From Aeromonas allosaccharophila (lineage in GTDB: Bacteria > Pseudomonadota > Gammaproteobacteria > Enterobacterales > Aeromonadaceae), in the NCBI RefSeq assembly GCF_000819685.1, contig NZ_CDBR01000025.1, positions 1 to 64,000 of the forward strand: DNA of 64,000 bases. Direction: 5' to 3'. The notes under the pieces are model-generated. The model worked only from the letters and a program-made list of their open reading frames with translations. It ran no database searches and was not told the DNA's origin. The stretch's first letter is position 1. Each line of letters starts with the position of its first letter. This document shows, in pieces, positions 9,761 to 18,233 of the stretch. A program made the position numbers and the translations under genes.

Positions 9761-11938
9761 ATGCTCGTTGAACGTTTGGTTGCTGCCCGCTGTTCCGATC
9801 CCTTCTCTCACTTAGGCCTGCAGGCCAATCCGGATGGGCCCGGCCTCAAACTGACCGCCTGGTTGCCTGATGCCCTCGAAGTCCGCGTCAAGGATCTCAA
9901 GTCGGGCAAAGTCGTTGCCACCCTGGCGCCCACCGATGAATCGGGTCTTTTTGAAACTGTTTTCACCCGCCGCAAAAACTCCTTCCCCTATCAGCTGATC
10001 GCCAGCTACCAAGATGCCACCACCGAGGTCATCGACCCCTATCAGTTTCAGGATGCCGCCTGGGCAGGCCTGGCCGAACTGACCGCCCAGCCGGAAAACC
10101 TCTACCACACCCTTGGCGCCCAGCTGCGCACCGTGGAGCATCTTGGCCAGCAGGTGGAAGGGGTGCGTTTTGCGGTCTATGCGCCGAGCGCCACCGCTGT
10201 GAGCCTGATCGGCGATTTCAACTTCTGGGATGGCCGCCGCCACCCGATGCAGCGCAGCCTCTGCGGTCACTGGGTGCTGTTTGTGCCGGGCCTCAAGGCG
10301 GGGGATCGTTACAAGTTCGAACTGAAAGATCCCGCTGGCCATCGTCTGCCCCACAAGAGCGATCCGGTCGGCTTTTACTGCGAGCAGTATCCGTCGTTCG
10401 CCTCCGTGGTCTATGACCACGCCCAGTACCAGTGGCAGGATGCCGAGTGGATTGCCAGCCAGCACAACGACAAGCGTGAGCAACCCCTCTCCATCTATGA
10501 GCTCCACGTCGGCTCCTGGAAGCGCCACCCCAATGGCGACAGCCTGAGCTGGCGTGAACTGGCAGTGGAGCTGGTCGCCTACGTCAAGGAGATGGAGTAC
10601 ACCCACATCGAGCTGCTGCCGGTCTCCGAGCACCCCTTCAGCGGCTCCTGGGGCTACCAGCCGGTGGGCATGTTCTCCCCTACCAGCCGCTACGGCACCG
10701 CTGATGACTTCAAATACTTCGTCGACCAGTGCCACCAGGCCGGCATCGGCATCATTCTGGACTGGGTGCCCGCCCACTTCCCGTCCGATGCCCACGGCCT
10801 GGCCCGTTTCGATGGCACCCCGCTCTACGAGTACGAGGATCCGCGCCGTGGCTGGCACCCGGACTGGAACTCCTACATCTATGACTTCGGCCGCGACACA
10901 GTGCGCCAATTCCTGGTAGCGAGCGCCCTGTTCTGGCTCGACAAGTTCCACATCGACGGCCTGCGGGTGGATGCAGTCGCCTCCATGCTCTATCTGGACT
11001 ACTCCCGCAACGCCGGTGAGTGGGTACCGAACGTCGATGGCGGCAACCACAACTACGAGGCGATCAGTCTGCTCAAGTGGACCAACGAGGAGGTCTACGG
11101 CAAGTATCCCCACGCCATGACCATAGCCGAAGAGTCCACCGCCTTTGCCGGTGTCTCCCGCCCCACCTTCCTCGGCGGCCTCGGCTTTGGCTTCAAGTGG
11201 AATATGGGCTGGATGCACGACACCCTCACCTATATGCAGAAAGAGCCGATCCACCGTCGCTACCACCACAACGACATGACCTTCTCCATGGTTTACCACT
11301 ATGACGAGAACTTCATCCTGTCGCTCTCTCACGACGAAGTGGTGCACGGCAAGCACTCCATGCTCTACAAGATGCCCGGTGACGAGTGGCAGCAAGCCGC
11401 CAACCTGCGCGCCTACATGGGCTTCATGTATGCCCACCCGGGCAAGAAGCTCAACTTCATGGGCACCGAGATCGCCCAGAGCAACGAGTGGAATCACGAT
11501 GCCCAGCTGCCGTGGCATCTGCTGCAATATCCCAAGCATGCCGGTCAGCAGCGGTTGATCCACGATCTCAACCATCTCTACCGTCATGAGCCTGCCTTGT
11601 ATCAGGCCGATTATGATCAGACCGGCTTCCGCTGGCTGGATCACAACGATGCCGACAACAGCATCTTTGCCTGGCTACGGGCCGACAAAGAGGGCAAGCA
11701 GGCCATAGTAGTAGCTTGCAACTTCACCCCGGTGCCCCGTCTCGAGTATCGGGTCGGCGTCCCTGCTGCGGGCCACTATCGGGTGGTGCTCAACACCGAC
11801 AGCGAGTATTACTGGGGCAGCAACTATGATGTGGGTCTGGTGTTCGCTGCCGAGCCGACCCCCTGGCAGGGGATGGCGCACAGCATAGTGCTGGATCTGC
11901 CGCCGCTGGCGACCTTGTTCATCAAACAGGAGTCTTGA
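9761..11938 (+). CDS. glgB: 1,4-alpha-glucan branching enzyme
   Basis: GlgB forms alpha-1,6 branches in glycogen (GH13). The 725-residue product has two N-terminal carbohydrate-binding-like domains, the second seen in VRFAVYAPSATAVSLIGDFN. The GH13 barrel follows, with ELHVGSWKRH, LDWVPAHFPSDAHGLARFDGT, nucleophile GLRVDAVASMLYLDY, acid MTIAEESTAF and LSLSHDEVVHGK. AAAGGAAA precedes the start. Its stop overlaps the glgX start by one base. glgC and glgA are not in this window, so polymer synthesis genes must lie elsewhere. Confidence 0.97.
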   Translation: MLVERLVAARCSDPFSHLGLQANPDGPGLKLTAWLPDALEVRVKDLKSGKVVATLAPTDESGLFETVFTRRKNSFPYQLIASYQDATTEVIDPYQFQDAAWAGLAELTAQPENLYHTLGAQLRTVEHLGQQVEGVRFAVYAPSATAVSLIGDFNFWDGRRHPMQRSLCGHWVLFVPGLKAGDRYKFELKDPAGHRLPHKSDPVGFYCEQYPSFASVVYDHAQYQWQDAEWIASQHNDKREQPLSIYELHVGSWKRHPNGDSLSWRELAVELVAYVKEMEYTHIELLPVSEHPFSGSWGYQPVGMFSPTSRYGTADDFKYFVDQCHQAGIGIILDWVPAHFPSDAHGLARFDGTPLYEYEDPRRGWHPDWNSYIYDFGRDTVRQFLVASALFWLDKFHIDGLRVDAVASMLYLDYSRNAGEWVPNVDGGNHNYEAISLLKWTNEEVYGKYPHAMTIAEESTAFAGVSRPTFLGGLGFGFKWNMGWMHDTLTYMQKEPIHRRYHHNDMTFSMVYHYDENFILSLSHDEVVHGKHSMLYKMPGDEWQQAANLRAYMGFMYAHPGKKLNFMGTEIAQSNEWNHDAQLPWHLLQYPKHAGQQRLIHDLNHLYRHEPALYQADYDQTGFRWLDHNDADNSIFAWLRADKEGKQAIVVACNFTPVPRLEYRVGVPAAGHYRVVLNTDSEYYWGSNYDVGLVFAAEPTPWQGMAHSIVLDLPPLATLFIKQES

Positions 11939-14094
11939 TGCTTGTAATGGAAAAAGGGGTGGGCCACCCGCTGGGGGCCCGCCTTGACGAGAACGGTTGC
12001 CACTTCTGTGTCTGGGCCCCCCAGTCGGACAAGGTGGAGCTCTGCCTGTTCGATGAAGAGGAGCAGGAGATAACCCGACTTGAGCTACCCGGTCGCCGTG
12101 GCCAGTATCGCTTTGGCTACGTGCGTGGCATGCAGGCGGGTCAGCGCTACGGCTATCGGGTCTATGGCGCCCCGCAGGAGGGGATGCTGTTCGATCCGCA
12201 GAAACTGCTGATCGACCCCTACGCCAAGGCACTCAGCCGTCCCACCTACTGGGATGAGGCCCTCTATCAGGGGGACAGTGCCGGGATGATTGCCAAGTCG
12301 GTGGTGGTGGATGACGGCTTTGACTGGCAAGGCATCGGCAAGCCCGGGATCAGCCCGGCCCGCACCATCCTCTACGAGACCCACGTCAAGGGCTTTACCA
12401 AGCAGCACCCAGGGATCCCCAAAGCGCTGCAGGGCACCTATCTTGGCATCAGTCACCCACTGGTCATCGAGCACATCAAGAGTCTCGGCGTCACCTCGGT
12501 GCAGCTGATGCCGGTGGCCGCCTTCATGTCGGAACCGCGACTGGAGCAGTTGGGACTGACCAACTACTGGGGCTACAACCCCATCGCCTTCTTCGCCCCG
12601 GAGCCGCGCTACAGCACCAAGCCGGACGAGGCGGTGATCGAGTTCAAGACCATGGTGCGCGAGCTGCACCGGGCCGGGCTCGAGGTGATCCTGGATGTGG
12701 TCTACAACCACACCGCCGCCTCGGGCTTCGACGGCCCCACCCTCTCGTTCAAGGGCTTTGACAACGCCGGTTACTACGCCTTCGAAGCGGGCCCCCACGG
12801 CCCCGATTACACCCGTCACGCCAACGTGACCGGCTGTGGCAACAGCGTCAATCTGGATCACCCCAACACCCTGCGGCTGGTGCTCGATGCCCTGCGCTAC
12901 TGGGTCACCGAGATGCAGGTGGATGGCTTCCGTTTCGATCTGGCGGTGACGCTGGCGCGGGAGGCCGGCGAGTTCGAGCCCATGGGTGCCTTCTTCAAGG
13001 CGGTGATGGCCGATCCTGTGCTGTCACAGGTCAAGCTGATCGCCGAGCCCTGGGATATCGGCCCCTTTGGCTACCGGCTGGGTCAGTTCCCGAGCCAGTG
13101 GCAGGAGATCAACGACCGCTATCGCGACACGGTGCGCGCCTTCTGGCGTGGCGATGCGGGCAAGATGGGTGACTTTGCCACCCGTCTGGTGGGGTCGCGG
13201 GATATCTTCCCGAAAAACTGGCGCTCGCCCCACACCAGCGTCAACTACCTCTGCTATCACGACGGTTTCACCCTGGAGGATCTGGTCTCCTACAACCAGC
13301 GCCACAATCAGGCCAACGGTGAAGACAATCGGGACGGCCACGGCAACAACCTCTCCTATAACCACGGGGTAGAGGGGCCGACTCTGGATCCGCGGGTCAA
13401 CAGCCTGCGCCAGCAGCAGAAGCGCAATCTGATTGCCACCCTGCTGCTGTCGCAAGGCACCCCCCACTTCCTTGCCGGCGACGAGATGGGTCGCAGCCAG
13501 CTAGGCAACAACAACGCCTACTGTCAGGACAACCAGATCAGCTGGGTCAACTGGCAGTGGCGGCCGGAGGACGAGCGGCTGTTCGCCTTCACCCAGCAGA
13601 TGATGGCGCTGCGGGCGGAGTCGTGCGTCTTCTCCAACCTGCAACTGAGCGATGACAGCTGGAACGGTGCGACGCCCAACTGCCATCAGGTCAACTGGTA
13701 TCACCCGGATGGCCACCAGCTCACCGATCAGGACTGGCACGCCCCCATGGGGCAGGCATTTGCCATGGATATCGGCATGATCAACTGTGTCGGCGAGCGC
13801 TGGTACGTGCTGTTCAACGCCAGCGACTACGATATCCAGTTCCGCCTGCCGCCGCCGGGGGAAGGGCTGGAGTGGATCCAGACCATCGACACAGCCACCA
13901 ACGACGGCTTGCCGTTCCTGCCCGATGATATCAAACGGCAGGTGGCGGTCGGTCGCGCCCACTCCCTCAAGCTGCTGGAGCGGGTCGCGCTGGCCAGCAC
14001 GGCGCAGGATGCCCAGCCACCGCAGCAGGCGCTTCTCCCTGCATCCGGTGCGGACATGGCTGCCACCTCGATCACAAATGCGGGCAAACCATAA
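11938..14094 (+). CDS. glgX: Glycogen debranching enzyme (isoamylase family)
   Basis: GlgX hydrolyses alpha-1,6 branches of limit dextrin (GH13, isoamylase group). The 718-residue product opens with the CBM48-like GARLDENGCHFCVWAPQSDKV. It then has ETHVKGFTKQHPGIP, nucleophile VDGFRFDLAVTLARE, acid KLIAEPWDIGPFGY and LCYHDGFTLEDLVSYNQRHN. It is about 60 residues longer than E. coli GlgX, mostly an Ala/Gln-rich C-terminal tail. The ATG at 11938 overlaps the glgB stop and has AGGAG 5 bases ahead. A second Met three codons on is the alternative start. Confidence 0.95.
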   Translation: MLVMEKGVGHPLGARLDENGCHFCVWAPQSDKVELCLFDEEEQEITRLELPGRRGQYRFGYVRGMQAGQRYGYRVYGAPQEGMLFDPQKLLIDPYAKALSRPTYWDEALYQGDSAGMIAKSVVVDDGFDWQGIGKPGISPARTILYETHVKGFTKQHPGIPKALQGTYLGISHPLVIEHIKSLGVTSVQLMPVAAFMSEPRLEQLGLTNYWGYNPIAFFAPEPRYSTKPDEAVIEFKTMVRELHRAGLEVILDVVYNHTAASGFDGPTLSFKGFDNAGYYAFEAGPHGPDYTRHANVTGCGNSVNLDHPNTLRLVLDALRYWVTEMQVDGFRFDLAVTLAREAGEFEPMGAFFKAVMADPVLSQVKLIAEPWDIGPFGYRLGQFPSQWQEINDRYRDTVRAFWRGDAGKMGDFATRLVGSRDIFPKNWRSPHTSVNYLCYHDGFTLEDLVSYNQRHNQANGEDNRDGHGNNLSYNHGVEGPTLDPRVNSLRQQQKRNLIATLLLSQGTPHFLAGDEMGRSQLGNNNAYCQDNQISWVNWQWRPEDERLFAFTQQMMALRAESCVFSNLQLSDDSWNGATPNCHQVNWYHPDGHQLTDQDWHAPMGQAFAMDIGMINCVGERWYVLFNASDYDIQFRLPPPGEGLEWIQTIDTATNDGLPFLPDDIKRQVAVGRAHSLKLLERVALASTAQDAQPPQQALLPASGADMAATSITNAGKP

Positions 14095-14162
14095 CAGGCA
14101 TACTGGAGTCAGCTTTAGGGAGCCGCTATGCTGGGCCCCGTGATTGATGGCAAGGAGTCGGT

Positions 14163-14549
14163 ATGAGCAGTAACAACCCGGAACAGTGGCGCAGCAAGCT
14201 AAGCGCCGAGCAGTTTCACGTCTGCTGGGAGAAGGGCACCGAACGACCCTACAGCGGCGCCCAGCTCCACAATCGCAAGAGCGGTGACTACCTCTGTGTC
14301 TGCTGCAAGAGCGTGCTGTTTCACTCAGGAGCCAAGTTTGATTCCGGCTGCGGCTGGCCTTCGTTCGACAAGGCTATCGAGGGGACAGTGAACTACACCG
14401 AAGACAGCAGCCACGGCATGAAGCGGGTGGAGATCACCTGCCGCCAGTGCGGCTCTCACCTCGGCCACGTCTTCCCCGACGGCCCGACCGAGACTGGCCA
14501 GCGCTACTGCGTCAACAGCCTGAGTCTGGATTTCGATCCCGACGCTTAA
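14163..14549 (+). CDS. msrB: Peptide-methionine (R)-S-oxide reductase MsrB
   Basis: MsrB reduces the R epimer of methionine sulfoxide in proteins. The 128-residue product is a complete single-domain MsrB. Its zinc-binding cysteine pairs are YLCVCCKSVLF and ITCRQCGSHLGHVF. It also has the substrate motif GCGWPSFDKAI and the catalytic thiol region GQRYCVNSLSLDF. AAGGAG sits 7 bases before the ATG. It is probably monocistronic, between glgX and a bidirectional terminator. Confidence 0.96.
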   Translation: MSSNNPEQWRSKLSAEQFHVCWEKGTERPYSGAQLHNRKSGDYLCVCCKSVLFHSGAKFDSGCGWPSFDKAIEGTVNYTEDSSHGMKRVEITCRQCGSHLGHVFPDGPTETGQRYCVNSLSLDFDPDA

Positions 14550-14575
14550 GCGGCTGACCCATTGCAATAAAAACA

Positions 14576-14606
14576 GCGCCTCCATCACGGAGGCGCCGTT
14601 TTTTTA
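14576..14606. terminator. Bidirectional terminator between msrB and chrA
   Basis: GCGCCTCC-ATCAC-GGAGGCGC is followed by a seven-T run on the plus strand and a TGTTTTTATT run on the minus strand. It serves both convergent genes. Confidence 0.88.
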
Positions 14607-14623
14607 TCGGGCTTTCACCGGCG

Positions 14624-15799
14624 TCACGCCAGCAAGATGGTGGCCATCACCAACAGGGCCGCGATGGCCGGCACCGGCAACTTCACCACCCGCAGCAGAT
14701 AAAAGCCGATGGCCGCCAGCGCCAGATCGGTCGGTGCCAGCACCGAGCTCTGCCACACCGGCTGATAGAGCGCCGCCAGCAGCAAGCCCACCACGGCGGC
14801 GTTGATGCCAATGACGGCGCCCGCCAGACGGGGTTGGGTCAGCCACTGTTGCCAGCAGGGACCGACCGCCCAGAGCAGCAGAAAGCCGGGCGCAAAGAGC
14901 GCCAGGGTCGCCGACAAGGCCCCGAGCAGCGGTATCTCGGGCAACAGTTGGGCACCGAGATAAGTGGCGAGGGTAAACATGGGGCCCGGCACCAGCTGCG
15001 CCAGACTGTAGCCGGTCAGAAACTGTTGCTGGCTGAGGGTGTGGCCCACGCTCTCTTGCAGCAACGGCAGCACCACGTGGCCGCCGCCAAACACCAGACT
15101 ACCGGCCCGATAGAAGTCGGCAATCAGCTGGCCAAGCGTGCCGAGAGGGCCGCCGAGCAGCGGCAGGCCAATAAAGAGGGCGGCAAACAGCAGCAGGGTC
15201 GGCCAGTGAGGATGACGGGTAGTGGCTGAAGACGGCTCAGCGGTAGCATGCAAACGACTCGCCCCCTGCTGGTTTCGAGCGCAGATCAGCGCCGCTCCCG
15301 CCAGCATCAGCAGTTGGGTCAGCAAGCCGGGCTGCCACCAGAGCGCGGCCGCGGTCGCGACCATGATCCCCTGAGTCAGTGGCGTGGCGCAGAACTGGCG
15401 GCTCATGGTGAGCACCGCATCGGCCACCACAATGAGCGCCAGCAGCTTGAGGCCGTGCAGCGCCGCATCGAGCCAGAGGTTGTTGCCCAACAAGCCCACT
15501 CCGACGGCTGCCGCCAGCAACAACAGAAAGGAGGGCAAGGTGAAGCCGATAAAGGCACAAAGCGCCCCGCCCAGACCGGCGCGATGGCGACCGATGGCAA
15601 AGCCGAGCTGACTGGAGGCGGGCCCCGGCAGCAATTGGCACAGCGCCAGCAGCCGGGCAAACTCGGCCTGCGTCAGCCAGCCGAGCCGCTCGACGAAGGT
15701 GCGCTGGAAAAAGCCGATATGGGCAGCCGGGCCGCCAAAACTGATGCATCCGAGCCACAAAAACTGAATAAATACCTGTCCCACGCTCTTCTCCCTCAT
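14624..15799 (-). CDS. chrA: Chromate transporter, long-chain CHR family
   Basis: A 391-residue integral membrane protein with two homologous CHR domains, each opening with the family pattern: FIQFLWLGCISFGGPAAHIGFF near the N-terminus and LIADFYRAGSLVFGGGHVVLPLL after about residue 215. Conserved LLPGPASSQLGFAIG and LVPGPMFTLATYLGA are the matching PGP motifs. Members export chromate or a related oxyanion; the true substrate here is inferred. Its ribosome-binding region is made of a 7-bp tandem repeat that runs into the start codon. No chrB regulator is adjacent. Confidence 0.9.
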   Translation of the reverse strand: MREKSVGQVFIQFLWLGCISFGGPAAHIGFFQRTFVERLGWLTQAEFARLLALCQLLPGPASSQLGFAIGRHRAGLGGALCAFIGFTLPSFLLLLAAAVGVGLLGNNLWLDAALHGLKLLALIVVADAVLTMSRQFCATPLTQGIMVATAAALWWQPGLLTQLLMLAGAALICARNQQGASRLHATAEPSSATTRHPHWPTLLLFAALFIGLPLLGGPLGTLGQLIADFYRAGSLVFGGGHVVLPLLQESVGHTLSQQQFLTGYSLAQLVPGPMFTLATYLGAQLLPEIPLLGALSATLALFAPGFLLLWAVGPCWQQWLTQPRLAGAVIGINAAVVGLLLAALYQPVWQSSVLAPTDLALAAIGFYLLRVVKLPVPAIAALLVMATILLA

Positions 15800-15820
15800 C
15801 CCTCTTCCCTCTTCCCTCTT
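15793..15820 (-). repeat. Heptamer tandem repeat forming the chrA ribosome-binding region
   Basis: On the plus strand CCCTCAT (15793-15799, containing the chrA start codon) is followed by three perfect CCCTCTT units. On the mRNA this gives three AAGAGGG units directly before the ATG, each a potential Shine-Dalgarno sequence. Confidence 0.85.
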
Positions 15821-15862
15821 CCCCCGATGGAGAGGAGATATTATGACAGCACGATGATCGTT

Positions 15863-16327
15863 TTATGACAGTCTGATTGATTCGGCCGACACCATTGGCA
15901 CATCACTCGGCAAGTAGCAGCGTCCCGCCAGCCAGCAGGCGATGGACTGACGGCTGGCATCGAAGTGGGGCTCGGGCAACTCGCGCGGATCGCACCAGCT
16001 CCACCCTTCACACTTCTCCGGCTCCAGCAGTTGCGGCTCGCCCTCAACCTGTGCCAGCAAGGTGACCGAGATATAGTGCAGCCCGCTCTCGCGCCAGGTC
16101 TCTAGATTATTGGTCACCGCCACCACCTCGGGCCCGTGGATCTGTAATCCCGTCTCCTCGGCTACCTCGCGGATCGCCGCCGACTCGAAGCTCTCCCCCA
16201 CTTCAAGATGACCGCCCGGGATCGACCAGTAGGGGGCGTGGCTCCCCTTGCGTTTGCCAAGCAGCACCTGGCCCTGAGCATTGGTCAGGATGACGCCGAC
16301 ACCGACGCGGGGATAGAGAGTGGACAT
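15863..16327 (-). CDS. Nudix hydrolase
   Basis: A 154-residue Nudix protein. The Nudix box GX5EX7REUXEEXGU is intact as GHLEVGESFESAAIREVAEE followed by TGL (about residues 39-61). It is preceded by RVGVGVILTNAQGQVLLGKRKG and IPGGH. Similarity is to the MutT/nucleotide-diphosphate branch, and residues WRESGLHYISV suggest the eukaryote-like NUDT15/MTH2 type. Substrate is not assignable from sequence. GAAGGAGC lies 8 bases before the ATG. It sits upstream of chrA on the same strand with a 63-base gap, so some co-transcription is possible. Confidence 0.88.
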   Translation of the reverse strand: MSTLYPRVGVGVILTNAQGQVLLGKRKGSHAPYWSIPGGHLEVGESFESAAIREVAEETGLQIHGPEVVAVTNNLETWRESGLHYISVTLLAQVEGEPQLLEPEKCEGWSWCDPRELPEPHFDASRQSIACWLAGRCYLPSDVPMVSAESIRLS

Positions 16328-16537
16328 GAAAACGCTCCTTCAATGAGGCAGTAAAAACGGCCTCACCTTAGGCCGAAGGAGGGCGCAGGGCAAGCCCCGG
16401 CTGATCGGCTTCAGCCCCCGCCAGTGACCCCTTGCCCATTAACCGGTTATCACAGATGCTGGGGAGCGAAGCCCGGATGGCGAGGCCATTCCTATCCTTC
16501 ACATCCTCCATCGCCCCGAGACCCCGAGGAGTCGGCC

Positions 16538-16765
16538 ATGACAAAATTGCTCCCCCTGTGCGCCCTGTTACTCACGGCTTGCCAAACCACGTCGCCGCCC
16601 GACTCGCTCGCCATCGATGATGCCGACGCCTGGCAGGCCATATGCAAAGATGGCACCCGGGTTCGCGCCATTGTGGCAGAGGGGATCTGCCTGGATCATC
16701 GCGGGGTTGCCATGTGGACGAATAAGCCAAGAGCCGAACGGATGGCAGAAGAAGCCGCCAAATAG
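16538..16765 (+). CDS. Small predicted lipoprotein
   Basis: A 75-residue product with a lipoprotein signal: MTKLLPLCALLLTAC, lipobox LLTAC with the cysteine at residue 15. The mature part of about 60 residues contains AWQAICKDGTRVRAIVAEGICLDH, with two cysteines that could pair. GAGGAG sits 8 bases before the ATG, which is why this start is preferred to an in-frame one about 115 bases upstream. It stands alone and is followed by a terminator. The family is not recognised. Confidence 0.72.
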   Translation: MTKLLPLCALLLTACQTTSPPDSLAIDDADAWQAICKDGTRVRAIVAEGICLDHRGVAMWTNKPRAERMAEEAAK

Positions 16766-16794
16766 TGTGATCCAGACACCATAAAATGACACAA

Positions 16795-16817
16795 CCGGCC
16801 AGTTGGCCGGATTTTTT
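16795..16817 (+). terminator. Intrinsic terminator after the small lipoprotein
   Basis: CCGGCC-AGTT-GGCCGG followed by ATTTTTTC. Confidence 0.85.
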
Positions 16818-16925
16818 CGCGATCTCGCCTGCACTTTGCCACCTTGTTCATGGTGCGCTCAGTTTTCTGTTCCCATACTGGCCCTACAGTTCCAACAGCA
16901 CAGTTCCAAAAAGAGGAGAGACAAG

Positions 16926-17243
16926 ATGCAGACATCACTCGTCGGGCTCTCCATTCTGTGGGGGCTAGCCAGTTTTGGTGTTCAGGGGGATTTCATCGAA
17001 AGCCGTGATTCCGTTGCGCCATCCTGGCAAGCCGAGTCCAGAGTGGAGATGGAAGGTTATCTGATTGAATCGCTAGGCGAAGATCGCTGGCTGTTCGACA
17101 ACGGCAGCGAAAGCCTGCTGGTCTCCCTGCCCGAAGGGCAGTGGGTGCCGACCGGTGAGCGGCTGCGGGTCAGCGGCGAACCGCAGCAAGAGCAGACCGG
17201 CTGGCTGCTGCAGGTGGAAGACATCAGCCAGGTCAGCGTCTGA
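16926..17243 (+). CDS. Small exported protein with a possible OB-fold domain
   Basis: A 105-residue product. The N-terminus has a short hydrophobic stretch (LVGLSILWGLASFGVQG) that may be a signal peptide. The body, from VEMEGYLIESLGEDRWLFDN to the C-terminus, has the strand pattern of the bacterial OB-fold (YgiW/BOF-like) proteins: xGxIxxxLGxDxxxFxD, then VPTGERLRVSGEP. No catalytic motif is visible. GAGGAG precedes the ATG at 16926, which was preferred to a longer frame from 16803. It is probably monocistronic. The assignment to the BOF group rests on pattern only. Confidence 0.65.
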   Translation: MQTSLVGLSILWGLASFGVQGDFIESRDSVAPSWQAESRVEMEGYLIESLGEDRWLFDNGSESLLVSLPEGQWVPTGERLRVSGEPQQEQTGWLLQVEDISQVSV

Positions 17244-17312
17244 CCACTGCGGTTTTCGTCACCCGTCACCGCGATAAGTAACCCTGACCGGATAACAAAT
17301 AGCGCATAACAG

Positions 17313-17342
17313 AAAGAGGAGGCCGCCGGCCTCCTCTTTCTG
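17313..17342 (+). terminator. Intrinsic terminator between convergent genes
   Basis: AAAGAGGAGGCC-GCC-GGCCTCCTCTTTC: a strong stem, with a weak T run on the plus strand (CTTTCTGTTT). Confidence 0.75.
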
Positions 17343-17445
17343 TTTATATGGGCGTTTATACAAGCTGTTTGCGCGGGCTCAAATCCGCAAAGAGAAGCGG
17401 CTGCCTGTCACAGGCCAGACCGACCGCCATCCCGCGCAGGATGAC

Positions 17446-17922
17446 TCACCCCAGATGGTTGAGCGGCAGCGCCGTCTTGTGCTTGATGCGGCGCAGCACG
17501 AAGCTGGAGCGCACTCCGGTCACCCCCGGGATATGGGTCAGCTTGTCCAGCAGGAAGTGCTGGTAGTGCTCCATGTCGCGCACTACGACCTTGAGCTGAT
17601 AATCGGCATCGTTGCCGGTGATGAGGTCACACTCCAGCACTTCCGGCAGCTCGCTGATGGCACGGTCGAAGTTTTCGAACCGCTCCGGCGTGTGTCGGTC
17701 CATGGAGATGTGAATGTAGGCGGTGAGAGTGAGACCAAGCTGGCGGGCGTTGAGCAGAGTAACGTGGGTGTCGATGAGACCGGCATCCTCCAACGCCTTG
17801 ACCCGGCGGGAGCAGGGGGACGGCGAGAGCCCTACCAGCTCGGCCAGCTCCAGATTGCTGATGCGACCATTTTCCTGCATCAGCTCGAGAATATGTCTGT
17901 CTATGCGATCAAGTTTCAGCAT
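17446..17922 (-). CDS. Lrp/AsnC-family transcriptional regulator
   Basis: A 158-residue feast/famine regulator. The N-terminal winged HTH spans LDRIDRHILELMQENGRISN and LAELVGLSPSPCSRRVKALE. The C-terminal RAM (ligand-binding) domain has PEVLECDLITGNDADYQLKV and the closing FVLRRIKHKTALPL. Family members sense amino acids and often regulate themselves or a neighbouring transporter. GAGGAAGGG lies just before the ATG. Two TTGCAA palindromes upstream, 30 bp apart, could be autoregulatory sites. No obvious target transporter is divergent to it; the next plus-strand signal is a possible small RNA. Confidence 0.9.
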   Translation of the reverse strand: MLKLDRIDRHILELMQENGRISNLELAELVGLSPSPCSRRVKALEDAGLIDTHVTLLNARQLGLTLTAYIHISMDRHTPERFENFDRAISELPEVLECDLITGNDADYQLKVVVRDMEHYQHFLLDKLTHIPGVTGVRSSFVLRRIKHKTALPLNHLG

Positions 17923-17977
17923 TTACCCTTCCTCGTTGCAATGACTAATCCACTTTTCCTAGATTAAGGGTGAACTA

Positions 17978-18013
17978 TTGCAAAAACAACCGAAAAAAGT
18001 GGTTACTTTGCAA
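17978..18013. promoter_or_regulatory. Paired TTGCAA palindromes upstream of the Lrp-type gene
   Basis: TTGCAA at 17978-17983 and again at 18008-18013, exactly 30 bp apart (about three helical turns), flanking an AT-rich tract with AACC motifs. Cooperative same-face binding by an octameric Lrp-type protein is a reasonable inference. Confidence 0.4.
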
Positions 18014-18216
18014 CCACTCACCGGCTCGGGAGGGATACTATGGTTACATCTTCCGGTGGCAAAGCAGATACCTGACCGGGTCTCTGCGGTGAAGGACCTT
18101 ACCGGGTCAAGAGCCCCATCAGCCGTCTGACCTTATCGGGAAATGACGGGCTGGAACGAGAGAACCCCCTCCCCGAAGGCAACAAAGCAGGCATCCCGGC
18201 GCCTGCTTTGTTGTTT
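18014..18216 (+). ncRNA. Candidate small RNA ending in a strong terminator
   Basis: No gene precedes this plus-strand terminator: the Lrp-type gene on the left and the HTH gene on the right are both on the minus strand. The stretch holds repeated elements GACCTTACCGGG and GACCTTATCGGG plus two GACCGGGTC-like blocks. It ends in AACAAAGCAGGC-ATCCCGGC-GCCTGCTTTGTT followed by GTTTTT (18181-18217). The 5' end is not defined. No convincing ORF was seen. Confidence 0.4.
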
Positions 18217-18217
18217 T
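18181..18217 (+). terminator. Strong orphan intrinsic terminator
   Basis: A 12-bp perfect stem, AACAAAGCAGGC / GCCTGCTTTGTT, with an 8-base loop and GTTTTT. On the minus strand the stem is followed by GCCTTCGG, so it works only for plus-strand transcription. Confidence 0.8.
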
Positions 18218-18233
18218 TGGGCATTTGGCGCAA

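Noticed and set aside
17990-18180. Glycine riboswitch
   Set aside because: Some words (CCGAAGG, GAGAG) recall the glycine aptamer, but the order and the conserved core are wrong and no plus-strand target gene follows.
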